Assembly: GCA_001314545.1 (NCBI GenBank)
Contig: LIHN01000007.1
Span: 183,946-242,975 of the forward strand
Direction: 5' to 3'
Length of the DNA stretch: 59,030 nucleotides
From: Bacteroidetes bacterium HLUCCA01
GTDB lineage: Bacteria > Bacteroidota > Rhodothermia > Balneolales > HLUCCA01
Shown: piece by piece, positions 42,591 through 51,955 of the stretch
Layout: each line of letters opens with the position of its first letter
Position numbering within the stretch: the first letter of the stretch is position 1
Position numbers and translations under genes: made by a program
The notes under the pieces: generated by a model
Database searches by the model: none
Seen by the model: only the letters and a program-made list of their open reading frames with translations
What the model was told of the DNA's origin: nothing

Positions 42591-45302
42591 ATGAACAGAT
42601 CCTTCGTACTGGTTCCCCTTTTTGCCTTCATCGCCCTGCTCGGCGCCTGCAATGAAATTCCGGAAAAACACTGGACGGCCGCCCTTCCCTATTACACACC
42701 CGTTGTTATTTCCAGTCCGGCAGATACCAGTCCGACCGACTTTCTTTTCGGTGACGTAATGGACGTACTCGACCCGATGACGCCGGCATCCCGCGAAAAA
42801 ACACAACAGCTGCTTACCTATGTAACCAGCGAGGACCTCCAACCCCTGGCTCTGGTCATCCTTCCCCATACAGCTGACAATTGGATGCCTGTTCTGGTAT
42901 TGCACACAACACGCAATCTCCTCCCCCCGGCTGCATCCCACTTTGCCCGCCCTTACACCGGCAACAGCTATGAGTTTAACGGAATGACCGTTTACGAACT
43001 CTATCTCAATGAAAGTGACATCCTGTACGCCGCACAGCTGCACCGAACGGTACTCATCGGTGAGAGCAGCAGAGCCCTGGAAGAGATGATTCGTGCCTAT
43101 ACTGATAAAATTAAATCACTGGACCTGAATCCGGATGCGCTGACTGCCGGTAAGGTCGTTTTCAATGCGGGCCATCTCGACCGCTACATCAGTCTGGAAA
43201 CAGCCGTTCGCTTCCGACCTGCGCTGAACAATGCTTTCCAGGGTGCAGGTACTGCTGTGATGAATATTGTCAACAATGAAAACGCCACCGGATCGGAACA
43301 ACCTGTTTTGTCGTTTTCCGGTTCTTTTGATATTGATGAGCCCGCCGGGCGGTCTTCGTTGATACGAGCTGTAACCTCCCGAAACCACAACCTCGTACTG
43401 GACCGCTACATTTCACAGGATGTCAGTGTTGCCGCACTGTTCAGCCGGCCGGCCGATATGATGTTCTACGAGGAGGAGTCTGAAGCCCCTGTTGACCGAT
43501 ACCTGCGGGCAAACCCCGATGTGTTCACGAACATTGCCGGCTCGCTGGGACCAAACTTCGCCTTTGCTGCCTTCGCTTCTACCGGGGTCCAGAATGTGGG
43601 TGAAACAGCCTATCTGCGCATGCTTGATGACCGGAGATTGTTTGTGCGGGAACTGGATGCGTTACTGGATCAGGATATTATTTCCAGCGACACTCCGGGA
43701 ACCTATCTGATCCGCGGCGCCTCGTTGTCCAGATTGGTCAGTGGCGGACTGACCTCCTATGATATTCATTACCTCACTGTCAGCGGGGATGCCGTGATTA
43801 TCACCCAACGTCCGGGGCTCGCCCAGAAGCTGGTCAACGACCGAAATCGCAGGCGTACTCTTTACTATGCAGAGAATTATCCCGAAGTGCGCTCCCAGTT
43901 TCCCGATCAGCTCAGCGGTTTTTTATACGCCCAGCGGGAGGATTTACTCAGATATGCATCGTCACTGCTAAATACGGTACACACCGTTGATATACTTGTA
44001 AATCAATTTGATGTACTTGCAACCGGAATTGAACTGAATTCGAGCGGAAACGGGGTACAATGGCACATCAAAACCTATGAAATTGAACAAACTACCCGAC
44101 CTTTTGAAGAACGATGGCTGGTCACACTTGACAATACCGGATTAAGCGGCAGGCCCGTTTTTGCCGACCTGGCCGGTGGTCCGCGCAACGAAATTGTTGC
44201 GGCTACCAATGGTGGACTGGTCGTTGCGCTGGCTGCTGACGGTACCCAGTTGTTCCGTGTCAATACCAATGCGGATGTGCCTGTTGGTGCACCGGCAGCC
44301 TATGACTGGTATGCCAACAATCAGCAGGTGATTCTGCAGGGAGCCGGCAACAAGATTTATGCGTGGAATTCCAATGGCAACCTGCTCCCGAACTTCCCCA
44401 TTGAGCTCAGTGAACCACTTTCTGCGCCGGTTCGCATCGCAGATGTGACTCGAAACGGGTTACCGGAGATCATCGCAGCTACCCGGGATAGAATGATCCA
44501 TGTACTGGATCAGCGTGGAAATAATATTACAGGCTGGCCTCAGTCTGTAAACTCCCCGGTTACCGAACAGCCGATTGTTCAAAGTTTGGGCAACCGGCGG
44601 GTCATTTTTGCCTACGCAGAAAATGTACTGTTCGCCTGGGATCAGGGTGGTTCGCTCAGAAATGGCTACCCTGTTTTCAACCGTTCACCCCTGCGCGGTC
44701 CGTTGCTATGGGACAATGATCACATCCTGGCCGGTTCTGCTGACGGAACAGTAATAGCGGTGGGCTATGGTAATTATTTCAGTGATGAGTATGCGGTTTC
44801 CCTGACCAGTCCCGATTCGGGAGAAATTCGCATACAGGGCCTGGAGCTGACCAATGGCGAAGTCCTGCTGCACCCCGGCGTTGATACCTACCGCATTGAC
44901 GTCCCCGAGACGGATGAAAACGGGGATACGTTGACCACAACCTACACAGAACCATTGCTCTTTGTACAAGCCGCGAATGGTTCTGTAATGGGGATTTCCC
45001 GCCAGGGTGCCCTTCGGTTTACCCAGACACTGGGACAACCCCCTGCTGCCGGATTCTCACCCGTAATTGCCGACCTGAACCGTGATGGTCGACCGGAAGT
45101 GCTGAGTCTTGCAGGATTTGGCAGGATGTACGCATGGACCCTGCAAAATGCCGGTCGTTTTATGAACATACCCGCCACTGCGGTACAGTTTCCCGCCGTT
45201 ACCGATTTGTTTGCCAATAACCGGATGGAAATTGTAGCGGGCACGCGGGAGGGGTTGAGAGCCTGGACAATCAATGAAACGGCTACGTCAACAACGGATT
45301 AA
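42591..45302 (+). CDS. Lipoprotein with beta-propeller-like repeats
   Basis: A 903-residue exported lipoprotein of unknown function. A lipobox, LLGAC, ends the signal at about residue 20. The N-terminal half (to about 500) is a mixed domain not recognised. The C-terminal half has repeated blades of the FG-GAP/PQQ-like type: VFADLAGGPRNEIVAATNGGLVVAL, VRIADVTRNGLPEIIAATRDRMIHVL, VIADLNRDGRPEVLSLAGFGRMYAW. ATG 42591 gives the signal peptide; the longer frame does not. It is divergent from the BatA-like gene across 200 bases. It may be surface-exposed and bind partners. Confidence 0.8.
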   Translation: MNRSFVLVPLFAFIALLGACNEIPEKHWTAALPYYTPVVISSPADTSPTDFLFGDVMDVLDPMTPASREKTQQLLTYVTSEDLQPLALVILPHTADNWMPVLVLHTTRNLLPPAASHFARPYTGNSYEFNGMTVYELYLNESDILYAAQLHRTVLIGESSRALEEMIRAYTDKIKSLDLNPDALTAGKVVFNAGHLDRYISLETAVRFRPALNNAFQGAGTAVMNIVNNENATGSEQPVLSFSGSFDIDEPAGRSSLIRAVTSRNHNLVLDRYISQDVSVAALFSRPADMMFYEEESEAPVDRYLRANPDVFTNIAGSLGPNFAFAAFASTGVQNVGETAYLRMLDDRRLFVRELDALLDQDIISSDTPGTYLIRGASLSRLVSGGLTSYDIHYLTVSGDAVIITQRPGLAQKLVNDRNRRRTLYYAENYPEVRSQFPDQLSGFLYAQREDLLRYASSLLNTVHTVDILVNQFDVLATGIELNSSGNGVQWHIKTYEIEQTTRPFEERWLVTLDNTGLSGRPVFADLAGGPRNEIVAATNGGLVVALAADGTQLFRVNTNADVPVGAPAAYDWYANNQQVILQGAGNKIYAWNSNGNLLPNFPIELSEPLSAPVRIADVTRNGLPEIIAATRDRMIHVLDQRGNNITGWPQSVNSPVTEQPIVQSLGNRRVIFAYAENVLFAWDQGGSLRNGYPVFNRSPLRGPLLWDNDHILAGSADGTVIAVGYGNYFSDEYAVSLTSPDSGEIRIQGLELTNGEVLLHPGVDTYRIDVPETDENGDTLTTTYTEPLLFVQAANGSVMGISRQGALRFTQTLGQPPAAGFSPVIADLNRDGRPEVLSLAGFGRMYAWTLQNAGRFMNIPATAVQFPAVTDLFANNRMEIVAGTREGLRAWTINETATSTTD

Positions 45303-45377
45303 GCGCCAATCCCTTCACGCTTCGACCAGTTTCAGTTCCGGTGCTTCTGCAGGCAGCAACCCTCATGTTCCTGCCCG

Positions 45378-46277
45378 TCAGTTCCGATTCAGAATATCGC
45401 GCAGTGCCTGTCGCCTGTCAGTGAATTTGAATTGATATCCGGTCTGGAGCGCAACAGCAGGAACCACCCGTGCGCTGGATACGATAGCCGATGCGGCCTG
45501 ACCTACCACCAGCCGAAGCGCAAATTCCGGCACGGCAAACAAGGAGGGTCGGTGCAATACACTGCCCAGAGATTTCGCGAACTCCTTCATGGTGCCATGC
45601 TCAGGAGCAGCAACATTCATAGGACCGCTGACGTCCGGGTTATCGAGGGCATGCACCAGCAATCCTATCACATCGTCCATGTGTACCCACGGATAGTACT
45701 GTGATCCGTCACCCAACGGTCCGCCTATGAACAACTGAAATGGCAACAGCATTTTCGCCAGGGCTCCGTCGTCTTTCTGTTTGACAATTCCAATGCGAGG
45801 AAGTACGGTACGAACGCCGGCTTTACGAACGGGTTCAGCCGCCTCTTCCCACTTCCGGCAGACTTCGGCAAGAAAATCATGGCCCGGCGCTGAAGTTTCC
45901 CGAAGCGGTTCATCGCCTCTGCTGCCATAGTAGCCCGTTGCCGAAAATGATATAAATACCCGTGGTTTGGATGCAGAATGTACTATGGCATCAGCCAATT
46001 TGCGGGTGGTTTCTACCCGACTGCTAAGAATATCTTTTTTAACCTGCGTGTTCCAGCGCGACTCAAACAGGTTCTTGCCAGCCATATTGACCACGGCATC
46101 ACATTCTGACACAACCGTCTCAAGATTGCCATCCCAGGTCACATACTGCACACCGGGACGTTCTTTCTTGCCGGTCAGGCTTCGGGTTAGAATGGCTGCC
46201 TCATCGCCCCTTTCGAGCAATGCCTGCGTGAGGTAGTTACCAATAAAACCGGTTCCACCGCTGATTAGTACTCTCAT
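45378..46277 (-). CDS. TIGR01777-type NAD-dependent epimerase/reductase
   Basis: A 299-residue extended short-chain dehydrogenase. N-terminal GGTGFIGNYLTQALL is the dinucleotide-binding motif, with VVNMAGKNLFESRW, SFSATGYYGSRGDEPLRE containing the active-site YxxxR-type segment and a C-terminal DUF1731-like tail (RPSLFAVPEFALRLVVG ... LQTGYQFKFTDRRQALRDIL). The family (YfcH-like) has no firm substrate. It lies 24 bases after the dipeptide epimerase gene, same direction. Confidence 0.93.
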   Translation of the reverse strand: MRVLISGGTGFIGNYLTQALLERGDEAAILTRSLTGKKERPGVQYVTWDGNLETVVSECDAVVNMAGKNLFESRWNTQVKKDILSSRVETTRKLADAIVHSASKPRVFISFSATGYYGSRGDEPLRETSAPGHDFLAEVCRKWEEAAEPVRKAGVRTVLPRIGIVKQKDDGALAKMLLPFQLFIGGPLGDGSQYYPWVHMDDVIGLLVHALDNPDVSGPMNVAAPEHGTMKEFAKSLGSVLHRPSLFAVPEFALRLVVGQAASAIVSSARVVPAVALQTGYQFKFTDRRQALRDILNRN

Positions 46278-46301
46278 ATTTCGGGCTGTATTCGTAAAAA
46301 A

Positions 46302-47327
46302 TTATCGTAAGGTCACACCCAAACCGGGCATATCCGGCATATAGACATGATTTTGTTCGTTGAATGCCAGTCCTTTGTAGGGGTCATCCCGGATAAGCAG
46401 ATGCCCGTCAAGATCGGCATAATCGCACCATAAACTAATCAGCGCTGCTGCTGAGTTGGCCAGAGAGCTTTCAATCATGCATCCAATCATTATGTGCAAT
46501 CCGGCCTTGCGACCTCTATGTATCAACTGCATTGCCCGGCGTAACGATCCCGTTTTCATCAATTTCAGGTTAATACCATGGAAACAGGCAGCCAGTTCAT
46601 CAATAGATTCCCGGCCCGTAAAGCTCTCATCGGCCATGGTAACGATGGGAGAATAGCTTTTTAAAGCAGCAAGTTCCGATTTCATGCCCGCAGGCATGGG
46701 CTGTTCAATCATTTGCACATTCTGATCAGCCAGAAAGCGGATGTGCGATTTAGCAGTCTCGAGGTCTTTCCACCCTTCGTTGGCATCAATCCAAAGCGGC
46801 TTGTCCGTCACAGAACGAATGGTTGTGATGATTTCACGGTCACGGTCTGTTCCCAGCTTGATTTTTAATATGGGGTAGGGTTCAGCCTCCCTCACCCGGT
46901 CCGGCAAGTTTTCCGTCTTGTCGATGCCCACGGTAAAACAGGTCTGCGGGCCGGTATTTGACGGTGCGTTCCACAACTCATAGAGCGGTATCTCCAATTT
47001 TTTCCCAATCCAATCGTACAAGGCCATTTCAAGGGCTACTTTTGCGGAATAGTTTCCGGGTCCCGTAGCATCCATCACTCTGAGCAAAGCTTCAACATCG
47101 AAGGGGTTTTTAATGTCGGCCGTGTTGAACGAAGAGAGCCACTGCATGCACGACTCCTGCGATTCATTGTAGCGTTGGTTTGGAGATGCCTCTCCGTACC
47201 CGATAATTCCATCTGCCTCCAATTCAACCAGGACGTTGGCGGCTATATCCCTCGACCATCGGGATATGGTAAATGTGTGACGAAGATGCAGATTCAGAGG
47301 GTGATACCTGAGTACAAACGATGCCAT
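46302..47327 (-). CDS. Dipeptide epimerase, enolase superfamily
   Basis: Likely L-Ala-D/L-Glu epimerase, used in recycling peptidoglycan peptides. The 341-residue protein has the muconate-lactonising type active site: lysines 155 and 157 (LKIKLG), metal ligands aspartate 181 (WIDAN), glutamate 208 (MIEQP), aspartate 233 (MADES), and lysine 255 opposite (NLKLMKTGS). The exact dipeptide specificity is not determined by sequence alone. The gene sits upstream of the SDR gene and may be co-transcribed with it. Confidence 0.92.
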   Translation of the reverse strand: MASFVLRYHPLNLHLRHTFTISRWSRDIAANVLVELEADGIIGYGEASPNQRYNESQESCMQWLSSFNTADIKNPFDVEALLRVMDATGPGNYSAKVALEMALYDWIGKKLEIPLYELWNAPSNTGPQTCFTVGIDKTENLPDRVREAEPYPILKIKLGTDRDREIITTIRSVTDKPLWIDANEGWKDLETAKSHIRFLADQNVQMIEQPMPAGMKSELAALKSYSPIVTMADESFTGRESIDELAACFHGINLKLMKTGSLRRAMQLIHRGRKAGLHIMIGCMIESSLANSAAALISLWCDYADLDGHLLIRDDPYKGLAFNEQNHVYMPDMPGLGVTLR

Positions 47328-47417
47328 AAAAATTCTGTAGATAGGTGTTGGGAGTAGAGGAAGGCAACAGCGTGGTGTGTTGCCACACAGGCAAACATAC
47401 GGAACTCGTCAGAGTAC

Positions 47418-48221
47418 CTAAAGAAAAAGCAGGATGTAGATATACACAACCGGAGCTACTAAAAGGATGGAATCAAACCGGTCTAAAATACCACCATGGC
47501 CGGGCAGAATGGTTGACGTATCCTTGGCGCCGGAAGCTCGTTTGATTTTGCTGATGGTCAGATCGCCGACCGGACCTACCGTGCTGATTAAGATCGGCAA
47601 CAGGGCCAGCTCAGCCATACTGTACCCTGGTAAAACACCTGACCATAACGCAAGCCATAGCCCGACAAAAGCTCCCACGAATCCGCCGGCAAATCCTTCC
47701 CATGTTTTTTTAGGACTCAGATGCGGAGCCATGAGATGTCGCCCTGCAGTTTTGCCGGTGAAGTAGGCGAAGGTGTCATTACCCCAGACCATAAAAAACA
47801 TCATAAGCAAGAATCCAAATCCTATTAATGGATCAGAGTCTATATTTCTTATGTAAATTAAAGACAACATGGTTGCAGCCGGGTAGAAAGTAGCGAACAG
47901 GGTTCCCATCAGACTGAAAAGTTGTCGCTCGTATCGGTTGAGTGTATCAGCGGTGATGATTGCCAGCAGGGCCAGAACAAAGAAGGGGGTGCTCAGGGCC
48001 GGAAACAAGGCCGATGCAATCACAACGGTTCCGGCAGCATAACTTACCGGCGCATTGGGCCGGAAGCCCTGAAGCTTTATGAGCGCTAACATTTCCCTTT
48101 GGGCAAGCAGACAAAGAATCCAGACCAGTGCCAAGAAATAATATCCGCCAAGCCACGTGACCCAAAGAAAAGCTGGTGCGGCAACTACGGCAAATAGAAT
48201 ACGGCGGACCAGTTCGCTCAA
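47418..48221 (-). CDS. cdsA: Phosphatidate cytidylyltransferase
   Basis: Makes CDP-diacylglycerol for phospholipid synthesis in the inner membrane. The 267-residue product has about seven or eight membrane helices and the signature region GDLTISKIKRASGAKDTSTILPGHGGILDRFDSI near the C-terminus, with its conserved KR.K.KD..LPGHGG..DR.DS residues. The start appears to be TTG at 48221, overlapping the upstream stop in TTGA, with a GAGGAG ribosome-binding site 5 bases before. It is the last gene of the long coupled run. Confidence 0.95.
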   Translation of the reverse strand: MSELVRRILFAVVAAPAFLWVTWLGGYYFLALVWILCLLAQREMLALIKLQGFRPNAPVSYAAGTVVIASALFPALSTPFFVLALLAIITADTLNRYERQLFSLMGTLFATFYPAATMLSLIYIRNIDSDPLIGFGFLLMMFFMVWGNDTFAYFTGKTAGRHLMAPHLSPKKTWEGFAGGFVGAFVGLWLALWSGVLPGYSMAELALLPILISTVGPVGDLTISKIKRASGAKDTSTILPGHGGILDRFDSILLVAPVVYIYILLFL

Positions 48222-48523
48222 TCCTGCTCCTCACCTTCAGATGGCTTGTCATCGGCAGGGATGTCATCAATATTGATGATACCGTTCTTCCAGTCGTCCA
48301 GTGCTTTCTCAGCCTGTTTGAGCTGTTCATTGGGAACATACAGATAGACCATAGACATCTGCCCTACATTCAAATTGTACGCAGAGTCTCTTTTGGAAAG
48401 AATCTGACTTTCAATATCCTGATCTGCAAAATAATTCTGGACCATTTCGGCGTCGTACTGCGTACCGCTCTCGTAAACGCAGGTCCAATCTTGAATCTGA
48501 TCTGGTTTCTGCTCGCTAAACAT
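48218..48523 (-). CDS. DUF2007 family protein
   Basis: A 101-residue small acidic protein. WTCVYESGTQYDAEMVQNYFADQDIESQIL followed by a VYLYVPNEQLKQAEKALDDW is the DUF2007 fold, a PII-like ferredoxin fold of unknown function. A GGAGG site 6 bases before ATG 48523 selects that start over ATG 48538. It overlaps the CPBP gene end by 8 bases and the cdsA start by 4 bases. Confidence 0.85.
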   Translation of the reverse strand: MFSEQKPDQIQDWTCVYESGTQYDAEMVQNYFADQDIESQILSKRDSAYNLNVGQMSMVYLYVPNEQLKQAEKALDDWKNGIINIDDIPADDKPSEGEEQD

Positions 48524-49544
48524 GGGCGCCTCCGGCATTCTTGGGTGTATTTAACCTATGTATCAAATAAACCAAAAGACCGGTAAAAAACATACTGAAA
48601 ATAATAAAATGCGCGGGAGGCAGTTCGCCCTGCATCGCCTCATCAAAAGCCAGATCGGGGAAGTAGGTTGCCAAGGTTACCGCGCTCGCGTTGTTGGCAA
48701 AATGCGCCGAGACCGCCGGCCAGATACTGCCGGTACGAATGGTCATCCATGCGAGCAGCATACCCAGCACGGAAAGTGGAATCAGCTGGGTCAGACGAAT
48801 GTGATACAGGCCAAATAATAGGCCTGATAAAATAATAGCCAACACCGGCAACATCGACTTCTCGAAGTTTTTCAGTACATAACCCCGGAATAAAATCTCC
48901 TCGCAAACAGAGGGCACAATGGCTACATGAAACAACGTAAACAAGAAAATGTGATCACTGCGCAGGTAGTTTTCAATCATATCGAGTTGTGCCTGTTCAA
49001 AATTCAGGTAGCTTTCCGAAAATGGAATCTGAAGATTAATCCAGGCCAGCACCATAATAAGGGGCTGAGCAACCAACACAATCAGAAATGCATAAATTGC
49101 GTTGCGGGACGACCAGTGCGGGGTATTCATCCGAAGAAATGCTCTTCTTTGCGATCGTCTTACCGATAAACGGGTAATCAACCAGGTTCCAAGGCCCAGA
49201 AACAAAATCTGGCCGATGGAATTACTGATAAACATGACATCAAGGTTTTCAAAAAGCTGATCACTGCTGAGCGAGTCAACCGCAACCCGGCCCAAAATGA
49301 GCAGTGCGAGGAGGGCAACAATACTGGCAACAACCTGAAACAGGAAAAATGAAGAAACCGACCAGCCAAGGCCCATCAACCAACCGGGGAATCCATGTTT
49401 TTCGGCCAGAGGTCGCGATTCCAGGGGGATTTGCCCCCCTGGTTGTGTTGAATCAGTTTGTGGACCGTTGATTGGCACCATACCGGAATCAGCTGTGTCT
49501 GGTTTATTTTCTTCCGGCTCACCGGTATCGTTACGGGTATTCAT
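48516..49544 (-). CDS. CPBP-family intramembrane protease
   Basis: A 342-residue membrane protein with about eight helices. The CAAX-protease/bacteriocin-processing motifs are complete: EEILFRG (motif 1, catalytic glutamates), FGLYH (motif 2), and HFANN (motif 3). Substrates of bacterial members are largely unknown; some act in bacteriocin self-immunity. No bacteriocin gene is seen nearby. The first 60 residues are a polar linker. It lies in the coupled run 9 bases after DUF4199. Confidence 0.93.
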   Translation of the reverse strand: MNTRNDTGEPEENKPDTADSGMVPINGPQTDSTQPGGQIPLESRPLAEKHGFPGWLMGLGWSVSSFFLFQVVASIVALLALLILGRVAVDSLSSDQLFENLDVMFISNSIGQILFLGLGTWLITRLSVRRSQRRAFLRMNTPHWSSRNAIYAFLIVLVAQPLIMVLAWINLQIPFSESYLNFEQAQLDMIENYLRSDHIFLFTLFHVAIVPSVCEEILFRGYVLKNFEKSMLPVLAIILSGLLFGLYHIRLTQLIPLSVLGMLLAWMTIRTGSIWPAVSAHFANNASAVTLATYFPDLAFDEAMQGELPPAHFIIFSMFFTGLLVYLIHRLNTPKNAGGAHV

Positions 49545-49552
49545 CCGGTATT

Positions 49553-50122
49553 TCAGAGCTCTTCGTTAGTTGATTTAGGCGCAAACAGCTTCACACCAAG
49601 CATTCCTGTCAATGCATTCAAGATCCCATAAAAAGCCGCATTGGTCGCCATAGCAGTCAATTGACCGGCAACCGTTGCCTGCTTTTGAAATTGGGTATAA
49701 ATGCCATCAATCATCTCTTCTTTCTGTGCATCCGGTATTTCATTGATGGCCTCAAAGTTTGCAATCAGTGCATTCATCATATTATCATTGAAGGCAGGAT
49801 CAATAAGTTGCCACACCAGGGCCAGTACTGTTGAAAAAACCGCCGTAATGACACCGGTAGTCAGTCCAATCACAGCACCTCTGCCCATTTGCAGGGGCGA
49901 CTCATACTCTTTTACATGGTGACGGACTGCAAACATGCCTGCAAACAGTACGACAAAGCAGATGATCACAAATGAGAATGACGAAGGGGTAACCAGGCTG
50001 CCAGTCGGCTCACTGTTAATGACGCTGTAACCTACAATCAAGGATGTGGCGGTTGTTAAAAACGCAAATATCATCCCCACGATGAGGGCTGAGTTGAAAA
50101 ACGGGTTATTTTGAGTTTCCAT
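49553..50122 (-). CDS. DUF4199 membrane protein
   Basis: A 189-residue protein with four predicted membrane helices and the DUF4199 layout: a helix pair, a conserved EYESPLQMGRGAVIGL segment, then a soluble stretch and a final helix. Unknown function, characteristic of Bacteroidota. I choose ATG 50122, which starts just before the first helix; the longer frame is not family-like. It overlaps the DUF2085 stop by 17 bases. Confidence 0.85.
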   Translation of the reverse strand: METQNNPFFNSALIVGMIFAFLTTATSLIVGYSVINSEPTGSLVTPSSFSFVIICFVVLFAGMFAVRHHVKEYESPLQMGRGAVIGLTTGVITAVFSTVLALVWQLIDPAFNDNMMNALIANFEAINEIPDAQKEEMIDGIYTQFQKQATVAGQLTAMATNAAFYGILNALTGMLGVKLFAPKSTNEEL

Positions 50123-50591
50123 AGTGAAGGTGGTTAAAAGGTCGTTGTGGATTTTTTGTGCCAAGTAAAATCGCAGTCATGAGTCCGGGTAAGGAACCCG
50201 CTGCATACCGGGAAAACAAGGTGTTGTCCCAGACTGAAAGCGCATACGTGAGTACATCTACAATGTTCAGGACTACCGAAGCAAATAATAACGGTATTAT
50301 TAAGGAACTGCGCAAGCGGTGTTGAGGTAAAAAAGGCAGCAGAACAATACCGGCAAAAAAAGCGCTGTAAATCCCCAGACAACGCGAACATACCGCCATG
50401 GGCATGCCATTTAGCAAAAACATCCGATCCGTTTGCTGATGACATAACCCGGAAAACGCCTGCCGCTGCCAGCTGGCATACCATTCACCCCAGCTTAAAT
50501 TGGCGTTAAAAAGAGCAGGACCCAATGCTGCTACACAAATAAATGCAGATATTGCGAGTGTAGTCCAGAATAATGATGATTTAAAGTTCAT
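50106..50591 (-). CDS. DUF2085 membrane protein
   Basis: A 161-residue integral membrane protein with about four helices, recognised by the DUF2085 pattern FSGLCHQQTDRMF and MAVCSRCLGIYSAFFAG. The cysteine/histidine-rich CHQ and CSRC motifs are conserved across the family and might bind metal or take part in redox chemistry; the function is unknown. It starts 4 bases after the nadC stop, indicating coupling. Confidence 0.85.
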   Translation of the reverse strand: MNFKSSLFWTTLAISAFICVAALGPALFNANLSWGEWYASWQRQAFSGLCHQQTDRMFLLNGMPMAVCSRCLGIYSAFFAGIVLLPFLPQHRLRSSLIIPLLFASVVLNIVDVLTYALSVWDNTLFSRYAAGSLPGLMTAILLGTKNPQRPFNHLHYGNSK

Positions 50592-50595
50592 TACT

Positions 50596-51465
50596 TCAGG
50601 AAAAGAGTAACGATATATCCATAGCCGGTACAGAATGGGTTATGGCGCCAATGGATATAAAATCCACACCGGTCTCTGCTATAGTACGCACTGTATCGAT
50701 GGTAACATTCCCGGAGGCCTCCAGTCTGCAACGTCCACCCGTCATAGCAACCGCGGTTTTCATCGCATCAACGCTCATATTGTCCAGCATGATATAGTCG
50801 ATGTGCTTATGATGGACTAAGGCCTGCTCCAGCTCCGTGAGCGAGGTAACTTCCAGTTCAATTTCAACCGTTCGCGCCAGGGTATTCCTGTGTACAAGAC
50901 ATGCCCGGATGGCCTGATCAATACCACCGGCCACGGCTATGTGATTTTCCTTAATAAGGTAGCGGTCGTACAAGCCGATGCGGTGATTAACCCCGCCGCC
51001 CAGTAAAACAGCCCATTTATCGGTAACCCGGTGTCCAGGCAGAGTTTTTCGTGTATCAAGTATACGGGCGCTGGTATGGGCCACGGCCTCAACATAACCA
51101 TGAACCATTGTTGCAATACCGGACATCCGCTGAATGAAATTGAGCAACGTACGTTCTGCAGTGAGAATGGAACCTGCTTTACCTTGAATCTCTCCGATCG
51201 ACTGGCGATTTGCTGCCCGTTGACCGTCCTGCACCGATGGCGTGAACACAAGGGTTTGATCGACCCTACGCAGAACACGCTCAGCTACAGCTAAACCCGC
51301 AATGATACCATCCTGCTTAGCTACAACAGACGCCCGTGCATGCTCCGTCCCGCTGTAGATGGCCTGCGTAGTCACATCACCCGTACCAATATCCTCAAGC
51401 AAAGCTAAATCAATAAGCCTGTCGAGCGGTTCGTAATCCCCTCGCTGTACATAATCCGGAATCAT
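50596..51465 (-). CDS. nadC: Nicotinate-nucleotide pyrophosphorylase
   Basis: Converts quinolinate and PRPP to nicotinate mononucleotide in de novo NAD synthesis. The 289-residue product shows EDIGTGDVTTQAI, RTLLNFIQRMSGIAT, DTRKTLPGHRVTDKWAVLLGGGVNHRIGLYD, IELEVTSLTELEQAL, MLDNMSVDAM, and EASGNVTIDTVR. Normal length. Its ATG overlaps the thioesterase stop by 4 bases. nadA and nadB are not in the window. Confidence 0.97.
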   Translation of the reverse strand: MIPDYVQRGDYEPLDRLIDLALLEDIGTGDVTTQAIYSGTEHARASVVAKQDGIIAGLAVAERVLRRVDQTLVFTPSVQDGQRAANRQSIGEIQGKAGSILTAERTLLNFIQRMSGIATMVHGYVEAVAHTSARILDTRKTLPGHRVTDKWAVLLGGGVNHRIGLYDRYLIKENHIAVAGGIDQAIRACLVHRNTLARTVEIELEVTSLTELEQALVHHKHIDYIMLDNMSVDAMKTAVAMTGGRCRLEASGNVTIDTVRTIAETGVDFISIGAITHSVPAMDISLLFS

Positions 51466-51890
51466 GTCAGTCTCAGAATACCGGTGAGGAAGGATTCAGG
51501 CGCACGAACCGGTCTGCGCGTCTCTGTACTCGTAAAAACCAGCGTAACCCGACCCAGTGTATGCAGCTTTTTCCCCTCCTCCGTGCGAATTTCGTAGTAC
51601 GTATTCAATCTGACGGAGGGGGTGTCGAACAGGAGTACCCGGATATCCATACGTTCATCGTAGAATATCGGCTGCTTATATTGGATTTCAGAATGAATCA
51701 CCGGTAACATGATACCGCTCTCCTCCAGATCGCGGTACGAAAAGCCAGCCTGCCGAATCATCTCGGTCCGTGCGACCTCAAAATACTCCAGATAACGACC
51801 ATAGTACACGTACCCCATCTTATCCGTCTCGCTGTAGCGACTTCGAAGCTGGTAGGTAAACGTCAACAAAGGATTGCTATCCGGGAACAT
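51462..51890 (-). CDS. Acyl-CoA thioesterase, 4HBT/YbgC type
   Basis: A 142-residue hotdog-fold thioesterase. YSETDKMGYVYYGRYLEYFEVARTEMIRQAG is the 4-hydroxybenzoyl-CoA thioesterase signature with the catalytic aspartate, followed by RVLLFDTPSVRLNTYYEI. Substrates in this family range from acyl-CoAs to YbgC's short chains. Coupled to nadC by an ATGA overlap, 65 bases after accA. Confidence 0.9.
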   Translation of the reverse strand: MFPDSNPLLTFTYQLRSRYSETDKMGYVYYGRYLEYFEVARTEMIRQAGFSYRDLEESGIMLPVIHSEIQYKQPIFYDERMDIRVLLFDTPSVRLNTYYEIRTEEGKKLHTLGRVTLVFTSTETRRPVRAPESFLTGILRLT

Positions 51891-51955
51891 GCGTGTAATC
51901 CGTATTTAGATTTCAGTAAGAGAGCGACACTGGCAAGATAAAGCGTGGTAAAATC

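Noticed and set aside
47363-47384. Hairpin GGCAACA/TGTTGCC between the epimerase and cdsA
   Set aside because: No T-run on the strand of the genes; it could be a weak structure but not an intrinsic terminator.
48516-49544. Bacteriocin immunity system suggested by the CPBP protease
   Set aside because: No small peptide, leader or transporter gene lies nearby, and CPBP proteins are common housekeeping membrane proteases in this phylum.
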